DNA from: DASUPK01 sp963695805
Lineage (GTDB): Bacteria > Actinomycetota > Thermoleophilia > Solirubrobacterales > 70-9
DNA: 64,000 bases
NCBI GenBank assembly: GCA_963695805.1
Contig: CAVOHV010000003.1
Coordinates: 482,903 to 546,902, forward strand
Direction: 5' to 3'
The notes beneath the pieces are model-generated. The model saw only the letters and a program-made list of their open reading frames with translations, did no database searches and was not told the origin of the DNA. A program made the position numbers and the translations under genes. Numbering within the stretch: position 1 is the stretch's first letter; the number at the start of each line of letters is the position of its first letter. This document shows, in pieces, positions 1 to 7,774 of the stretch.

Positions 1-10
1 ATCTTCACCT

Positions 11-703
11 TCAGGAACTTGCGGGTGGCTGCTCAGCTTGCCGATCGCGGCGGCGATCCCCAGCTGCGACGCTCGCTGAACCGGATCCGCGAGCGGCGCG
101 GGTTCTAGCGCGGGCGGCGATCGTCGCTCGGATCGCGAGCTCGTCCGCGCGATGGCCGTTGCCGTTGCCGTTGCTGTTCCGCGGCGACGCTGGGGATGAG
201 CCGACCTCCAGCAGCCGGTCGAGCAGGGCGAAGGCGTCATTGCTTTCGCCCCGCGCGAAGGCATGGTGCGCCGCGTAGGCGCCGGCTCCCTCCTTCAGCC
301 AGATGGAGGGAAAGATGCCCACCGACCAGGCGATCCGACCCCTCATCCGCAGCCGAACGACGGCCCGCCGTAGCGGCCCGCGGTCGAGGTTCGCCCCGGC
401 GTAGCTCAGGCAGAGGTCACGGCGTATCTTGCTGATCCGCCGGAACCCACCCGTACCGACGACCCGGGAGGCGTACTGATGAAGCCGCTGGCGGTCGGCG
501 TATCCGGCCCGGTCGTTCCAGCTGCGGAGGAATGAGCCGATGACCGGGCAGACGCAATTGGGGCGGTCGGTGAACTTCTCACCACCGATCATCGAGGCCA
601 GCTCCACCACGCAGACGCCGTCCTTCGGCGAACGATGCCGACCCGGCTCGAGACGCACCGGAGAGGACGAGCCAAGCCACCTCTGATCGTGCCCCACAAC
701 CAT
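11..703 (-). CDS. conserved hypothetical protein
   Basis: I do not recognise a function. The frame gives 230 residues from the ATG at 703; an in-frame TTG at 748 would add 15 residues and neither has a clear Shine-Dalgarno. Residues 29-48 read GVCVVELASMIGGEKFTDRP, followed by a CVCPV motif and a Trp-Asn-Asp segment. This Cys/Glu/Arg-rich pattern resembles a family of short actinobacterial hypothetical proteins I have seen without assigned role. The last 60 residues are a low-complexity Asn-Gly and Arg/Ala tail that is probably disordered. No signal peptide or membrane segment is visible. The downstream neighbour on this strand lies outside the window. Confidence 0.6.
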   Translation of the reverse strand: MVVGHDQRWLGSSSPVRLEPGRHRSPKDGVCVVELASMIGGEKFTDRPNCVCPVIGSFLRSWNDRAGYADRQRLHQYASRVVGTGGFRRISKIRRDLCLSYAGANLDRGPLRRAVVRLRMRGRIAWSVGIFPSIWLKEGAGAYAAHHAFARGESNDAFALLDRLLEVGSSPASPRNSNGNGNGHRADELAIRATIAARARTRAARGSGSASVAAGDRRRDRQAEQPPASS

Positions 704-808
704 TCGATAACCCGCGGCAAGGATACTCCGCCCGGGGGGCCCCGCCAATCGGCCAGGATCTCGGCGGAGCGGTCCTGGCTGCCGGCGATTTCGAGGCCGA
801 CCGATTGC

Positions 809-1531
809 TCAGCTGACCTCGGCGATCGCAGCCTGGACGTCCGCGAGCGAGGGAGACTGGATCAACTGCTCGGTCCCGTTCGCCCCCCCGACCACCACAG
901 CGGGCTCGGCCGGCAGCCGGCGCTCAGCCGTGATCTTCTCGTCGGCATCGAGCGTCGCCTGGATGTCGTCCTCCTTCATGTCGCGCTGCCACTGCTCGAC
1001 GTTGAAGTTCACGACTCCGACGCCCCGCGCGATGGCGTCGAGGAAGTCCTGATCGGCGCCCAGCTTCTTCGCCTCGTCCTGATTGGCGAAGAAGAGCTGG
1101 ATGAATTGCCACTCGTAGTCCTGATTCGCAGCGGCGACAGCGGCATACGCCCCGAGGAAGAAACCGGACTGGCTCATTGGGAAGTTGTGGTAGACGAGCT
1201 GGACGTCGCCGCTCCTGACCGGGCCCTGGATCAGCGGGACGACGACATCCCGGTTCCAGTCGGAGCACGGATCGCAGGAGAGGTCGTTGAACACCTGGAC
1301 GGTCACGGGTGCATCGATGGAGCCCAGCCTGGGCCCGTCCTGCGGAATCCCGCCGACCAGGCTCTGCACCTCCTCGGCGCCGGTGATCCTGACATCGTTC
1401 TCCTCGCCGCCGCTGCCGACCGAGAGGCTGACGATCGCGAAACCCAGCAGGCCGACGCAGAGCGCCAGTACGAGCAGCCCGATGAGCCGCGGGCGCCTGC
1501 CTGATTGATCCTCGTTCACGGGGCTCGGCAT
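809..1531 (-). CDS. membrane-anchored DsbA/thioredoxin-like protein
   Basis: A 240-residue protein with an N-terminal hydrophobic anchor (about residues 16-38) and an extracytoplasmic thioredoxin_4/DsbA-like domain. The domain starts at GSIDAPVTVQVFNDLSCDPC; the CDPC pair is the expected redox CxxC at the start of the first helix. A late cis-Pro region, RRLPAEPAVVVGG, matches the fold. The family oxidises or isomerises disulfides of exported proteins, and the exact partner is unknown. It is divergent from the nif3-like gene, with about 90 bp between the start codons. The ATG at 1531 gives a short basic N-terminus before the anchor, as expected for this topology. Confidence 0.85.
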   Translation of the reverse strand: MPSPVNEDQSGRRPRLIGLLVLALCVGLLGFAIVSLSVGSGGEENDVRITGAEEVQSLVGGIPQDGPRLGSIDAPVTVQVFNDLSCDPCSDWNRDVVVPLIQGPVRSGDVQLVYHNFPMSQSGFFLGAYAAVAAANQDYEWQFIQLFFANQDEAKKLGADQDFLDAIARGVGVVNFNVEQWQRDMKEDDIQATLDADEKITAERRLPAEPAVVVGGANGTEQLIQSPSLADVQAAIAEVS

Positions 1532-1567
1532 GGTAGATGTGTGACGCGAGGGTGCTCCGCTAATGCG

Positions 1568-1600
1568 AGGGGGCGCCGCCAGGCGCCACCCGTTTCACTC
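1568..1600 (+). repeat. GC hairpin followed by CCCGTTTCA (possible repeat relative)
   Basis: GGCGCCGCCAGGCGCC can form a GC hairpin and is followed by ACCCGTTTCA. A similar hairpin plus ACCCGTTTCATGA lies at 2697-2726, and copy E of the dispersed palindromic repeat ends in GCCGTTTCATGA. It lies just before the Shine-Dalgarno GGAGGAG of the nif3-like gene. The relationship to the repeat family is inference from short matches. Confidence 0.35.
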
Positions 1601-1619
1601 CGGAGGAGCAACGCGTTTT

Positions 1620-2381
1620 ATGGCGAATCGAGATGAGATCACCGGCTACTGCGACGACCTCCTGGACTCCGGGTCGTTCGACGACTACGGCCCCAACGGC
1701 CTGCAGGTCCCGGGCCGCGTCGAGGTGAGCAAGGTGGCGACGGGCGTGTCGGCGAACCTGGACACCCTCGAGCGTGCCGTCGCGGCCGGGGCCGAGCTCG
1801 TGATCACCCACCACGGCCTGCTCTGGGGCGATCAGCTCTCAGCCCTGTCGGTGCCGATGGCCGCCCGCCTGCGCGCTCTGCTCTGCGCGGACGTCTCACT
1901 TGCCGCCTACCACCTGCCCCTCGACGCCCACCCCGAGATCGGGAACAACGCGCTGCTCCGAGACGAACTCGATCTCGAGGCGGATGAGCGCCCCTTCGGC
2001 CAGGCGAAGGGGTCGGCCGTCGGGCTGATCGGGCGAACGAGCGAGCCGATCGACCTGGACGAGCTGAGGCGCCGGTTGACGAAGGCCGTCGGGCAGGAGC
2101 CGCTGGTCTTCGACGCCGGGCCCGAGCGGATCTCCACCGTCGGCATCGTCACCGGCTCAGGCGGCTTCGCCCTGCACGAGGCGGGGCCACTCGGACTGGA
2201 CGCCCTGATCACCGGCGAGCCCAGCGAACCGGTGATGGGCGAGGCGCGCGAGTACGGCGTCCACTTCCTTGCCGGCGGGCACTACGCGACCGAGACGCTC
2301 GGGATCCGCCGGCTCGGAGAGTTGGTCGGCCAGCGCTTCTCGATCGAGCACCAGTTCATCGACGTCCCCAACCCGATCTAG
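1620..2381 (+). CDS. Nif3-like dinuclear metal-centre protein
   Basis: A 253-residue Nif3/YbgI (DUF34) protein. The start is the ATG at 1620, preceded by GGAGGAG at 1602-1608; an in-frame ATG at 1563 lies before this ribosome site and is rejected. Family signatures visible are YGPNGLQVPGR near the N-terminus, the metal motif ITHHGLLWG, LPLDAHPEIGNNALL in the middle, and GGHYATETLGIRRL with QFIDVPNP at the C-terminus. Members form toroidal hexamers with two divalent metals per subunit; the substrate is unresolved (a GTP cyclohydrolase-like or structural role has been proposed). Its stop codon is fused to a dispersed palindromic repeat. Confidence 0.92.
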   Translation: MANRDEITGYCDDLLDSGSFDDYGPNGLQVPGRVEVSKVATGVSANLDTLERAVAAGAELVITHHGLLWGDQLSALSVPMAARLRALLCADVSLAAYHLPLDAHPEIGNNALLRDELDLEADERPFGQAKGSAVGLIGRTSEPIDLDELRRRLTKAVGQEPLVFDAGPERISTVGIVTGSGGFALHEAGPLGLDALITGEPSEPVMGEAREYGVHFLAGGHYATETLGIRRLGELVGQRFSIEHQFIDVPNPI

Positions 2382-2428
2382 GGGCCGCCCGTGGCCGCGA
2401 TCTCAAGGCGAAGCCGGTCAAAACCCCC
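2379..2428 (+). repeat. dispersed palindromic element, copy G
   Basis: The element begins at the TAG stop of the nif3-like gene and contains GTGGCCGCGATCT and GGCGAAGCCGGTCAAA. The same two blocks occur at 18744-18775 (copy F) and, in part, at 12040-12087 (copy B). Like most other copies it lies directly on a stop codon. Confidence 0.6.
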
Positions 2429-2447
2429 GCAACTTCCGTGAAAAGGA

Positions 2448-2475
2448 TTGACACGTCGCCGTGAAGCGATATACA
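2448..2475 (+). promoter_or_regulatory. sigma70-type promoter of the 58-residue gene
   Basis: TTGACA at 2448-2453 and TATACA at 2470-2475 are separated by 16 bp. Both hexamers are near consensus, which is rare in such GC-rich DNA. The expected start is near 2482, giving a leader of about 32 nt that holds AGGAAAGGAG. The promoter lies inside the longer upstream frame extension and so fixes the start of the next gene at 2514. Confidence 0.75.
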
Positions 2476-2513
2476 TGCCTCTCCGGCGTTTACGAGGAAA
2501 GGAGTGGCCCTAC

Positions 2514-2690
2514 ATGTCCGTTCACCTGACGCCCACCGAGCTCGCCGAGGAGATGCACATGAAGCGTCGCGATGTGCTCACCAAGTGCATCGAGATGAAC
2601 GTGCCGGTCCTCAAGGGTCGAATCGACAAGACCCTCTTCGAGTTATCGCTGCGGGCGTTCCAGACTCAGACCAGGAAGGCAACCGCTTGA
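2514..2690 (+). CDS. small IF2-N/HTH-like protein, 58 aa
   Basis: Starts at the ATG at 2514 with AGGAAAGGAG nine bases upstream. The in-frame ATGs at about 2448 and 2475 fall in the promoter. The product begins MSVHLTPTELAEEMHMKRRD and continues VLTKCIEMNVPVLKGRIDKT. The pattern (Leu-Ala-Glu-Glu turn, then a Val-Leu-x-Lys-Cys helix) resembles the small helical N-terminal domain of initiation factor IF-2 or a mini helix-turn-helix; this is a fold guess only. The strong dedicated promoter and good ribosome site imply high expression. No neighbour-based function can be given. Confidence 0.72.
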   Translation: MSVHLTPTELAEEMHMKRRDVLTKCIEMNVPVLKGRIDKTLFELSLRAFQTQTRKATA

Positions 2691-2696
2691 TGGGAG

Positions 2697-2726
2697 GGTG
2701 CGCGCCGGCGCAACCCGTTTCATGAG
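2697..2726 (+). repeat. hairpin plus CCCGTTTCATGA, downstream of small gene
   Basis: Seven bases after the TGA stop of the 58-residue gene lies GCGCGCCGGCGC (self-complementary), then AACCCGTTTCATGAGATC. It resembles 1568-1600 and the tail of copy E of the palindromic repeat. It may act as a 3' end structure for the small gene. The assignment is tentative. Confidence 0.35.
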
Positions 2727-2769
2727 ATCTCCCTGGCTGCCCAGCCAGTCCTAATAGACTCAGGTCCTG

Positions 2770-4587
2770 ATGGAGACCGCAACGGCTGCGGCCCCGGGGC
2801 CGGCCGCCGAGTCAACCACCCACAGCAAGACAGTCGCGGACCTCGCGCCGCTCGCGGCTGAGCGCCACGCCGACCTGCGGGCGGTGACCTACAAGGACGC
2901 CTCCGGACAATGGGTTTCGAAGACCTACCGCGAGGTCGGCGACATCGTCCGCCGTCTGGCGCTCGGCCTGCTCGAGCTCGGCATCGAGAAGGGCGACAAG
3001 GTCTCGATCCTCGCCAACACGCGGCCCGAGTGGACCTACTTCGATTTCGCGGCACTCAGCGTGGGCGCCGTCGTCGTTCCGATCTACCAGACGAACTCGC
3101 CCGACGAGTGCCAGTACGTGCTCGAGAATTCCGACGCGAAGGCAGTCGTCGTCGAGGACGACGAGCAGCTGGGGAAGATCGATCAGGTCCGCGACCGCGC
3201 TCCGAAGCTCGAGCACGTGATCCGCATGGAGGGGTCCGGCGGCAATGCGATCTCGATGGACGAGCTGATCGAGGCGGGCAGGGACCGGTCCGACTCGGAG
3301 TGGGAGCAGCGCTGGCAATCGGTCACCCCCGACGACATCTGCACCTTCATCTACACCTCGGGTACCACCGGCCCGCCCAAGGGCTGCGTGATCTCGCACG
3401 GCAACTATCGCTCGATGGTCTCCATGGCCCTCGAGGAGAGCGTCCTGGACCGCGACTCGACGACCTACCTCTTCCTCCCCCTCGCGCATTCGTTCGCACT
3501 GCTGATCCAGTTCCTCAGCTTCGACCTCGGTGGCAACATCGCCTACTGGGAGGGGGACCCGCTGAAGATCGTGCCCAACCTGGTCGAGGTGAAGCCTGAC
3601 TACTTCCCGTCGGTCCCGCGCATCTTCGAGAAGATCTACACCGCCGCGACCAGCGAGGTCGAAAAGTCCGGCGGGCTCAAGAAGCTCGTCTTCAATTGGG
3701 CAATCCGCGTGGGCAAGAAGGTCCGGGAGCGCGAGCGAGCAGGCAAGCCGATCGGCTGGCTTTTGCGCAAGCAATACGAGATCGCGGACAAGCAGGTGCT
3801 CTCCAAGATCAGGGCCCTATTCGGTGGCCGGATCAAGAACTGCGTGACCGGCGCCGCCCCGATCAACCCGGAGATCTTGCGCTTCTTCGATGCGGCCGGC
3901 GTACTCGTCCTCGAGGGCTGGGGGATGACCGAGACGTCGACCGCCGCGACCGTCGCCAGGCCGGACGCGTTCAAGATCGGCAAGGTCGGCAAGGCCTTCA
4001 AAGGATGCGAGATCAGGATCGCCGACGACGGCGAGATCCTCGTCCGGGGCCCGAACGTCTTCCAGGGCTACTACAAGAACGAGGAGGCCACGCGCGAGAC
4101 GCTCGAGGACGGCTGGCTGCACACCGGCGACATCGGCGAGCTCGACGAGGACGGCTACCTCTCGATCACCGGCCGCAAGAAGGACATCATCATCACCGCG
4201 GGTGGCAAGAACATCACGCCCGCGAACCTCGAGGCGGAGATCAAGCAGAGCCCATACGTCTCCCAGTGTGTCGTCATCGGCGACCGGCGTCCTTACCTGG
4301 TCGCGCTGATCACCCTCGACATGGAGGAATGCGCGAAGCTCGCTGAGGAGAAGGGCTGGCCCGCCGATCCCTCCCAGCTCGCCCAGCAAGAGGGAATGCG
4401 GCAGCTGATCCAGGAGCACCTCGACAAGGTCAACGAGAAGTTCGCGCGCGTCGAGCAGGTGAAGAAGTTCGAGATCCTTCCTCATGACCTCTCGCAGGAG
4501 ACCGGTGAGCTGACGCCGACCCTGAAGGTGAAGCGCAACGTCGTCGCCGAGAAGCACGAGAAGGAAGTCGACGCCCTCTACGCCTAG
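2770..4587 (+). CDS. long-chain fatty acid--CoA ligase (AMP-binding)
   Basis: A 605-residue ANL-superfamily acyl-CoA synthetase of the FadD15 type. Adenylation motifs are visible: the P-loop-like YTSGTTGPPKGCVISHGN (about residue 195), the A5 motif GWGMTETSTAA, LHTGDIGELDEDGYLSITGR with the ribose-binding Asp and hinge, and KDIIITAGGKNITPANLE before the C-terminal domain. It would activate long-chain fatty acids to acyl-CoA via an acyl-AMP in the cytoplasm or at the membrane. The glycerate kinase follows at once in the +1 frame. No N-terminal signal; full length for the family. Confidence 0.93.
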   Translation: METATAAAPGPAAESTTHSKTVADLAPLAAERHADLRAVTYKDASGQWVSKTYREVGDIVRRLALGLLELGIEKGDKVSILANTRPEWTYFDFAALSVGAVVVPIYQTNSPDECQYVLENSDAKAVVVEDDEQLGKIDQVRDRAPKLEHVIRMEGSGGNAISMDELIEAGRDRSDSEWEQRWQSVTPDDICTFIYTSGTTGPPKGCVISHGNYRSMVSMALEESVLDRDSTTYLFLPLAHSFALLIQFLSFDLGGNIAYWEGDPLKIVPNLVEVKPDYFPSVPRIFEKIYTAATSEVEKSGGLKKLVFNWAIRVGKKVRERERAGKPIGWLLRKQYEIADKQVLSKIRALFGGRIKNCVTGAAPINPEILRFFDAAGVLVLEGWGMTETSTAATVARPDAFKIGKVGKAFKGCEIRIADDGEILVRGPNVFQGYYKNEEATRETLEDGWLHTGDIGELDEDGYLSITGRKKDIIITAGGKNITPANLEAEIKQSPYVSQCVVIGDRRPYLVALITLDMEECAKLAEEKGWPADPSQLAQQEGMRQLIQEHLDKVNEKFARVEQVKKFEILPHDLSQETGELTPTLKVKRNVVAEKHEKEVDALYA

Positions 4588-4660
4588 GTTCCTCGCAGCG
4601 CCGGATTCCTTCAAGGGAACCCTGGACGCCCGGCAGGTCGCCGAGGCGATCGGCCGTGGA

Positions 4661-5563
4661 GTGGAGACCGCCGGTGCGATCCCCGATCTCTGCCCTGCCG
4701 CGGACGGGGGCGAGGGCACGGCCGAGATCCTCCTCGACGCCCTGGGAGGCGAGCGCCGGCAGGCCGAGGCTCACGATCCGCTGGGTCGCCCGATCGAGGC
4801 GAGCTATGCGGTGGTTCGGGACGGCACGGAGGCGGTGGTCGAGGTCGCCGCCGCGTCGGGGCTCAGCCTCGTGGATCCGGAGGAGCGTGACCCCGAGCGG
4901 GCCTCGAGTGCGGGAACCGGCGAGCTGATCGCGGCGGCAGCCGGGCAGGGGGCTCGGCGGATCCTGGTCGCCGCCGGCGGCAGCGCAACTACCGACGGGG
5001 GTCGCGGCGCGATCGACGCGATCGAGCAGGCCGGTGGCCTGGGCGATGCCCGGCTCGAGGTCCTCTGCGACACCTCGGTCCCCTTCGAGGGGGCGGCGGA
5101 GGTGTTCGCGCCCCAGAAGGGTGCCTCGGCCGAGCAGGTCGAGAGGCTGAGCGCGCGCCTGATCGCCGAGGCCGGCGCGTTGCCCCGCGACCCTCGCGGC
5201 CGTGCGATGACGGGTGCAGCCGGTGGCCTCTCCGGAGCGCTGTGGGCGGTCTTCGGCGCCCATCTGGTCCTGGGGGCGACGCTCGTGCTCGGGGTGGTCG
5301 GCTTCGACCGGCGCCTGGAGCAGGCGGACGCGGTGATCACCGGCGAGGGCCGGCTCGACGGCCAGAGCCGCGAGGGAAAGCTGACCGGGCAGATCGCACG
5401 CCGGTGTCGCGCCTCGCGGGTGCCATGCCACGTGATCGCCGGAGAGATCGCCCTCGATCCAGAGGACGAGGCCTGGTTCGGCTTCGCGACGCTCGCGGCG
5501 GCTGGGAGCCTCGAGTCGATCAGCGGGGCGGCTGAGCGGATCGCCGCGAGCGCCTCACGCTGA
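4661..5563 (+). CDS. glycerate kinase (GckA/GlxK-type), start codon unresolved
   Basis: Type I glycerate kinase (PF02595-like), phosphorylating D-glycerate with ATP. Visible motifs are LPADGGEG-like CPAADGGEG, the long GTGEL segment, GGSATTDGG, MTGAAGGLSGALWA and ITGEGRLDGQS. The coordinates use the first canonical start, GTG 4661, but homology clearly begins earlier: codons from 4592 read LAAPDSFKGTLDARQVAEAI, which carries the conserved APDSFKG active-site motif. That upstream part has no ATG, GTG or TTG before the in-frame stop; it runs straight out of the acyl-CoA ligase stop codon in the +1 frame. A missing base, a non-canonical start, or read-through by frameshift are all possible. Confidence 0.85.
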   Translation: METAGAIPDLCPAADGGEGTAEILLDALGGERRQAEAHDPLGRPIEASYAVVRDGTEAVVEVAAASGLSLVDPEERDPERASSAGTGELIAAAAGQGARRILVAAGGSATTDGGRGAIDAIEQAGGLGDARLEVLCDTSVPFEGAAEVFAPQKGASAEQVERLSARLIAEAGALPRDPRGRAMTGAAGGLSGALWAVFGAHLVLGATLVLGVVGFDRRLEQADAVITGEGRLDGQSREGKLTGQIARRCRASRVPCHVIAGEIALDPEDEAWFGFATLAAAGSLESISGAAERIAASASR

Positions 5564-5654
5564 ACCGCAAGAGGCTCGGCCCAGGGCTGGCCGGTCCAGC
5601 GGGCGCTTGGGACCGATGTCCCACAGGCCGCCGTCTCGATGTAGCGTGACTGCG

Positions 5655-6389
5655 ATGAGCGAGAGGCGGGTTGCCCTGGTGACGGGAGCGAGCAGCGGAA
5701 TCGGGGCGGCGACCGTTCGCGCGCTGGCGGCGGCCGGATTCGAGGTGGTCGGCGCCGCCAGACGCCTCGAGCGACTCGAGGAGATCACAGGCGAGGTTGG
5801 CGGCCGCCCGCTTCGCCTCGACGTCACCGACCCGGACTCCGTCGCCGAGCTGGCCGAGGCGGTGCCCGATCTTTCGGTGCTGGTCAACAACGCCGGCGGT
5901 GCGCTCGGGCTCGAGCCGGTCGCCGAGGCCGACGAGCGGAACTGGCATGGCATGTACGAGACCAACGTCATGGGCGTGATGCGGGTGACCAAGGCGCTGA
6001 TGCCCGCGCTGGAGCGAAGCGGGGACGCCCACATCGTCGTGATGGGCTCAGTCGCCGGGGTCGAGGTGTACCCGAGCGGCGGCGGCTACACCGCCGCGAA
6101 ACACGCCGCTCACGCCCTCGCCCAGACCCTTCGGCTGGAGCTTCTCGGAAAACCGATCCGCGTCACGGAGATCGCTCCGGGTCTGGTGGAGACAGAGTTC
6201 TCCCTGGTCCGCTTCGGCGGGGACCGTCAGAAGGCCGATGCCGTCTACCAGGGGGTCACGCCCCTGACAGGCGAGGACGTGGCAGACGCAATCGCCTATG
6301 TCGTGACCAGGCCCTCGCACGTCGACATCGACTACCTGGCGATCAAGCCGCGGGATCAGGCGACGGCCCGCGACGTCCACCGTCGCTGA
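5655..6389 (+). CDS. SDR-family NAD(P)-dependent oxidoreductase
   Basis: A 244-residue classical short-chain dehydrogenase. It shows the nucleotide-binding TGASSGIGAATV, the NNAGG motif (about residue 80), catalytic Ser in VVMGSVAGVEVY and the Tyr-x-x-x-Lys motif as YTAAKHA, then PGLVETEF. The closest type is YdfG/serine 3-dehydrogenase-like, so reduction of a small hydroxy acid or carbonyl is plausible, but the substrate is not defined. The start is set at ATG 5655, directly before the TGASSGIG strand; TAGCGT seven bases upstream suggests a leaderless start. An in-frame start at 5607 would add unrelated residues. It is convergent with the patatin gene. Confidence 0.88.
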   Translation: MSERRVALVTGASSGIGAATVRALAAAGFEVVGAARRLERLEEITGEVGGRPLRLDVTDPDSVAELAEAVPDLSVLVNNAGGALGLEPVAEADERNWHGMYETNVMGVMRVTKALMPALERSGDAHIVVMGSVAGVEVYPSGGGYTAAKHAAHALAQTLRLELLGKPIRVTEIAPGLVETEFSLVRFGGDRQKADAVYQGVTPLTGEDVADAIAYVVTRPSHVDIDYLAIKPRDQATARDVHRR

Positions 6390-6403
6390 ATCGCGCCTGC
6401 GCG

Positions 6404-7687
6404 CTACTCGCCCGAGTCCGCCGCCTCGCGCTCACCTGACTGGCGCAGCAGCGCGCCCGTCGTCTGCTCGAGGACCCGGCGCCAGGCCGACATCCCCTTT
6501 TCTTCCTCCTCGACGGTGTCCAGCACCCGCCGCACGCGGCGAGCCGAGATCTCGATCCCATGGCGCGCGGCGATCTCCTTGTAGCGCTGATAATCGCGCG
6601 CCAGGGCCACTGTCACGGACTCGAAGCCGTGCTTCGCGATCTGCAGGCGGTTCGAGTAGTCGAGGATCGAGGTCCCGAACATCAGCTCGTCGTCGAACTC
6701 GGGCTCGATGAGAATGATGTCGACGTCGGGGAAGCGCTCTTTCCATGACTGCACGGCCATGTGCAGCCGGGCGTGGGCGAGCAGGCGAAACGCCTGATTG
6801 CCGATCGCGGGCATCCCCATGTCCGAGACGCGCCGGACCCGGGAGCCGAAGGCGGTGGGGATGCGGTCCTCGAAGTCGTTCACATAGGGGACCAGCGGGT
6901 TGACCACGACGATGAACTTGGCGCCCGCCTCGACCGCGACGTCGACATTGGTGGTGGAGATGATCCCGCCGTCGATCAGCTGCCTGCCCCGCATCTCGTA
7001 GGGCTCGTAGACGATCGGCAGCGCCCCGGAGGCCGCCACGGCCCGGGAGACCGGGACGTTGTCCCACTCCCCATCGCCGAAGACGATCCGCTCGCAGGTG
7101 TCCAGATCGGTGGCGACGATCCGCAGATCGCTGTCGAGCTCACGGAAGTCGTTGGTCCGGTCGGGATCCGAGAGCACGTTGCGCACGTACTGCTCGATGC
7201 CGCGGTTGTGGTAGACGCCGGTCGGGAGGCCCTCGGCAAGCCCCATGACGACATCGACCATGGAGATCTCGCCGATGTTCCCGGCGAGGCGGCGGACCAT
7301 CCCAGCGACGCGGAGCGGGAGGACCGCGAGCCGGGTCGCAAAGCCCCTGTAGTTCGGACGCAGCAGGGTCCGCAGCGAGGCGTTCTCGATCGGCGACGGC
7401 AGGGCCTTGTCGAGCACCCGGAACATCTCCTCAGGCGTGATGCCATTGGCCACCATGCTCGCCACGAAGGCGCCGGCACTGGTGCCGACGTAGATGTCGA
7501 AGTCATTGACCGTGCGGTTGACGGCGAGCAGGTCGAACGCACGCAGCGCGCCCATCTCGTAGACGCCGCCGGTGAACCCGCCGCCCCCGAGGACGAGCGC
7601 AGTCTTGTCGCCCCGGCCGCGCCCTCTTCTCCCTCTGCTGCCGCGCGGCTTGCCGTCGGGGCCATCGAGCTGGACGACTTTCCCCAT
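6404..7687 (-). CDS. patatin-like phospholipase
   Basis: A 427-residue patatin-family protein with the oxyanion glycine loop GGGGFTGGVYEMGAL (about residue 34), the nucleophile elbow GTSAG (Ser about 68) and the catalytic Asp in a DGG motif (LIDGGIIST). The Ser-Asp dyad is complete, so it should be an active acyl hydrolase on membrane or storage lipids. The N-terminus is basic and Gly/Arg-rich; no signal peptide. CATAAT ten bases before the ATG suggests a leaderless transcript. Divergent from the dacB-type gene. Confidence 0.9.
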   Translation of the reverse strand: MGKVVQLDGPDGKPRGSRGRRGRGRGDKTALVLGGGGFTGGVYEMGALRAFDLLAVNRTVNDFDIYVGTSAGAFVASMVANGITPEEMFRVLDKALPSPIENASLRTLLRPNYRGFATRLAVLPLRVAGMVRRLAGNIGEISMVDVVMGLAEGLPTGVYHNRGIEQYVRNVLSDPDRTNDFRELDSDLRIVATDLDTCERIVFGDGEWDNVPVSRAVAASGALPIVYEPYEMRGRQLIDGGIISTTNVDVAVEAGAKFIVVVNPLVPYVNDFEDRIPTAFGSRVRRVSDMGMPAIGNQAFRLLAHARLHMAVQSWKERFPDVDIILIEPEFDDELMFGTSILDYSNRLQIAKHGFESVTVALARDYQRYKEIAARHGIEISARRVRRVLDTVEEEEKGMSAWRRVLEQTTGALLRQSGEREAADSGE

Positions 7688-7774
7688 TCGGCCCGCGATT
7701 ATGACAAGACGGGCTGGTCAGCCAGCCGAGCAACCCGCAACCTCGGCGGTTGGCGCCTGTTTCACCCACAACGC

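Noticed and set aside
6761..7774. N-terminal 338-codon extension of the dacB frame
   Set aside because: It runs over the patatin gene on the other strand; a signal peptide begins at 7775-7787.
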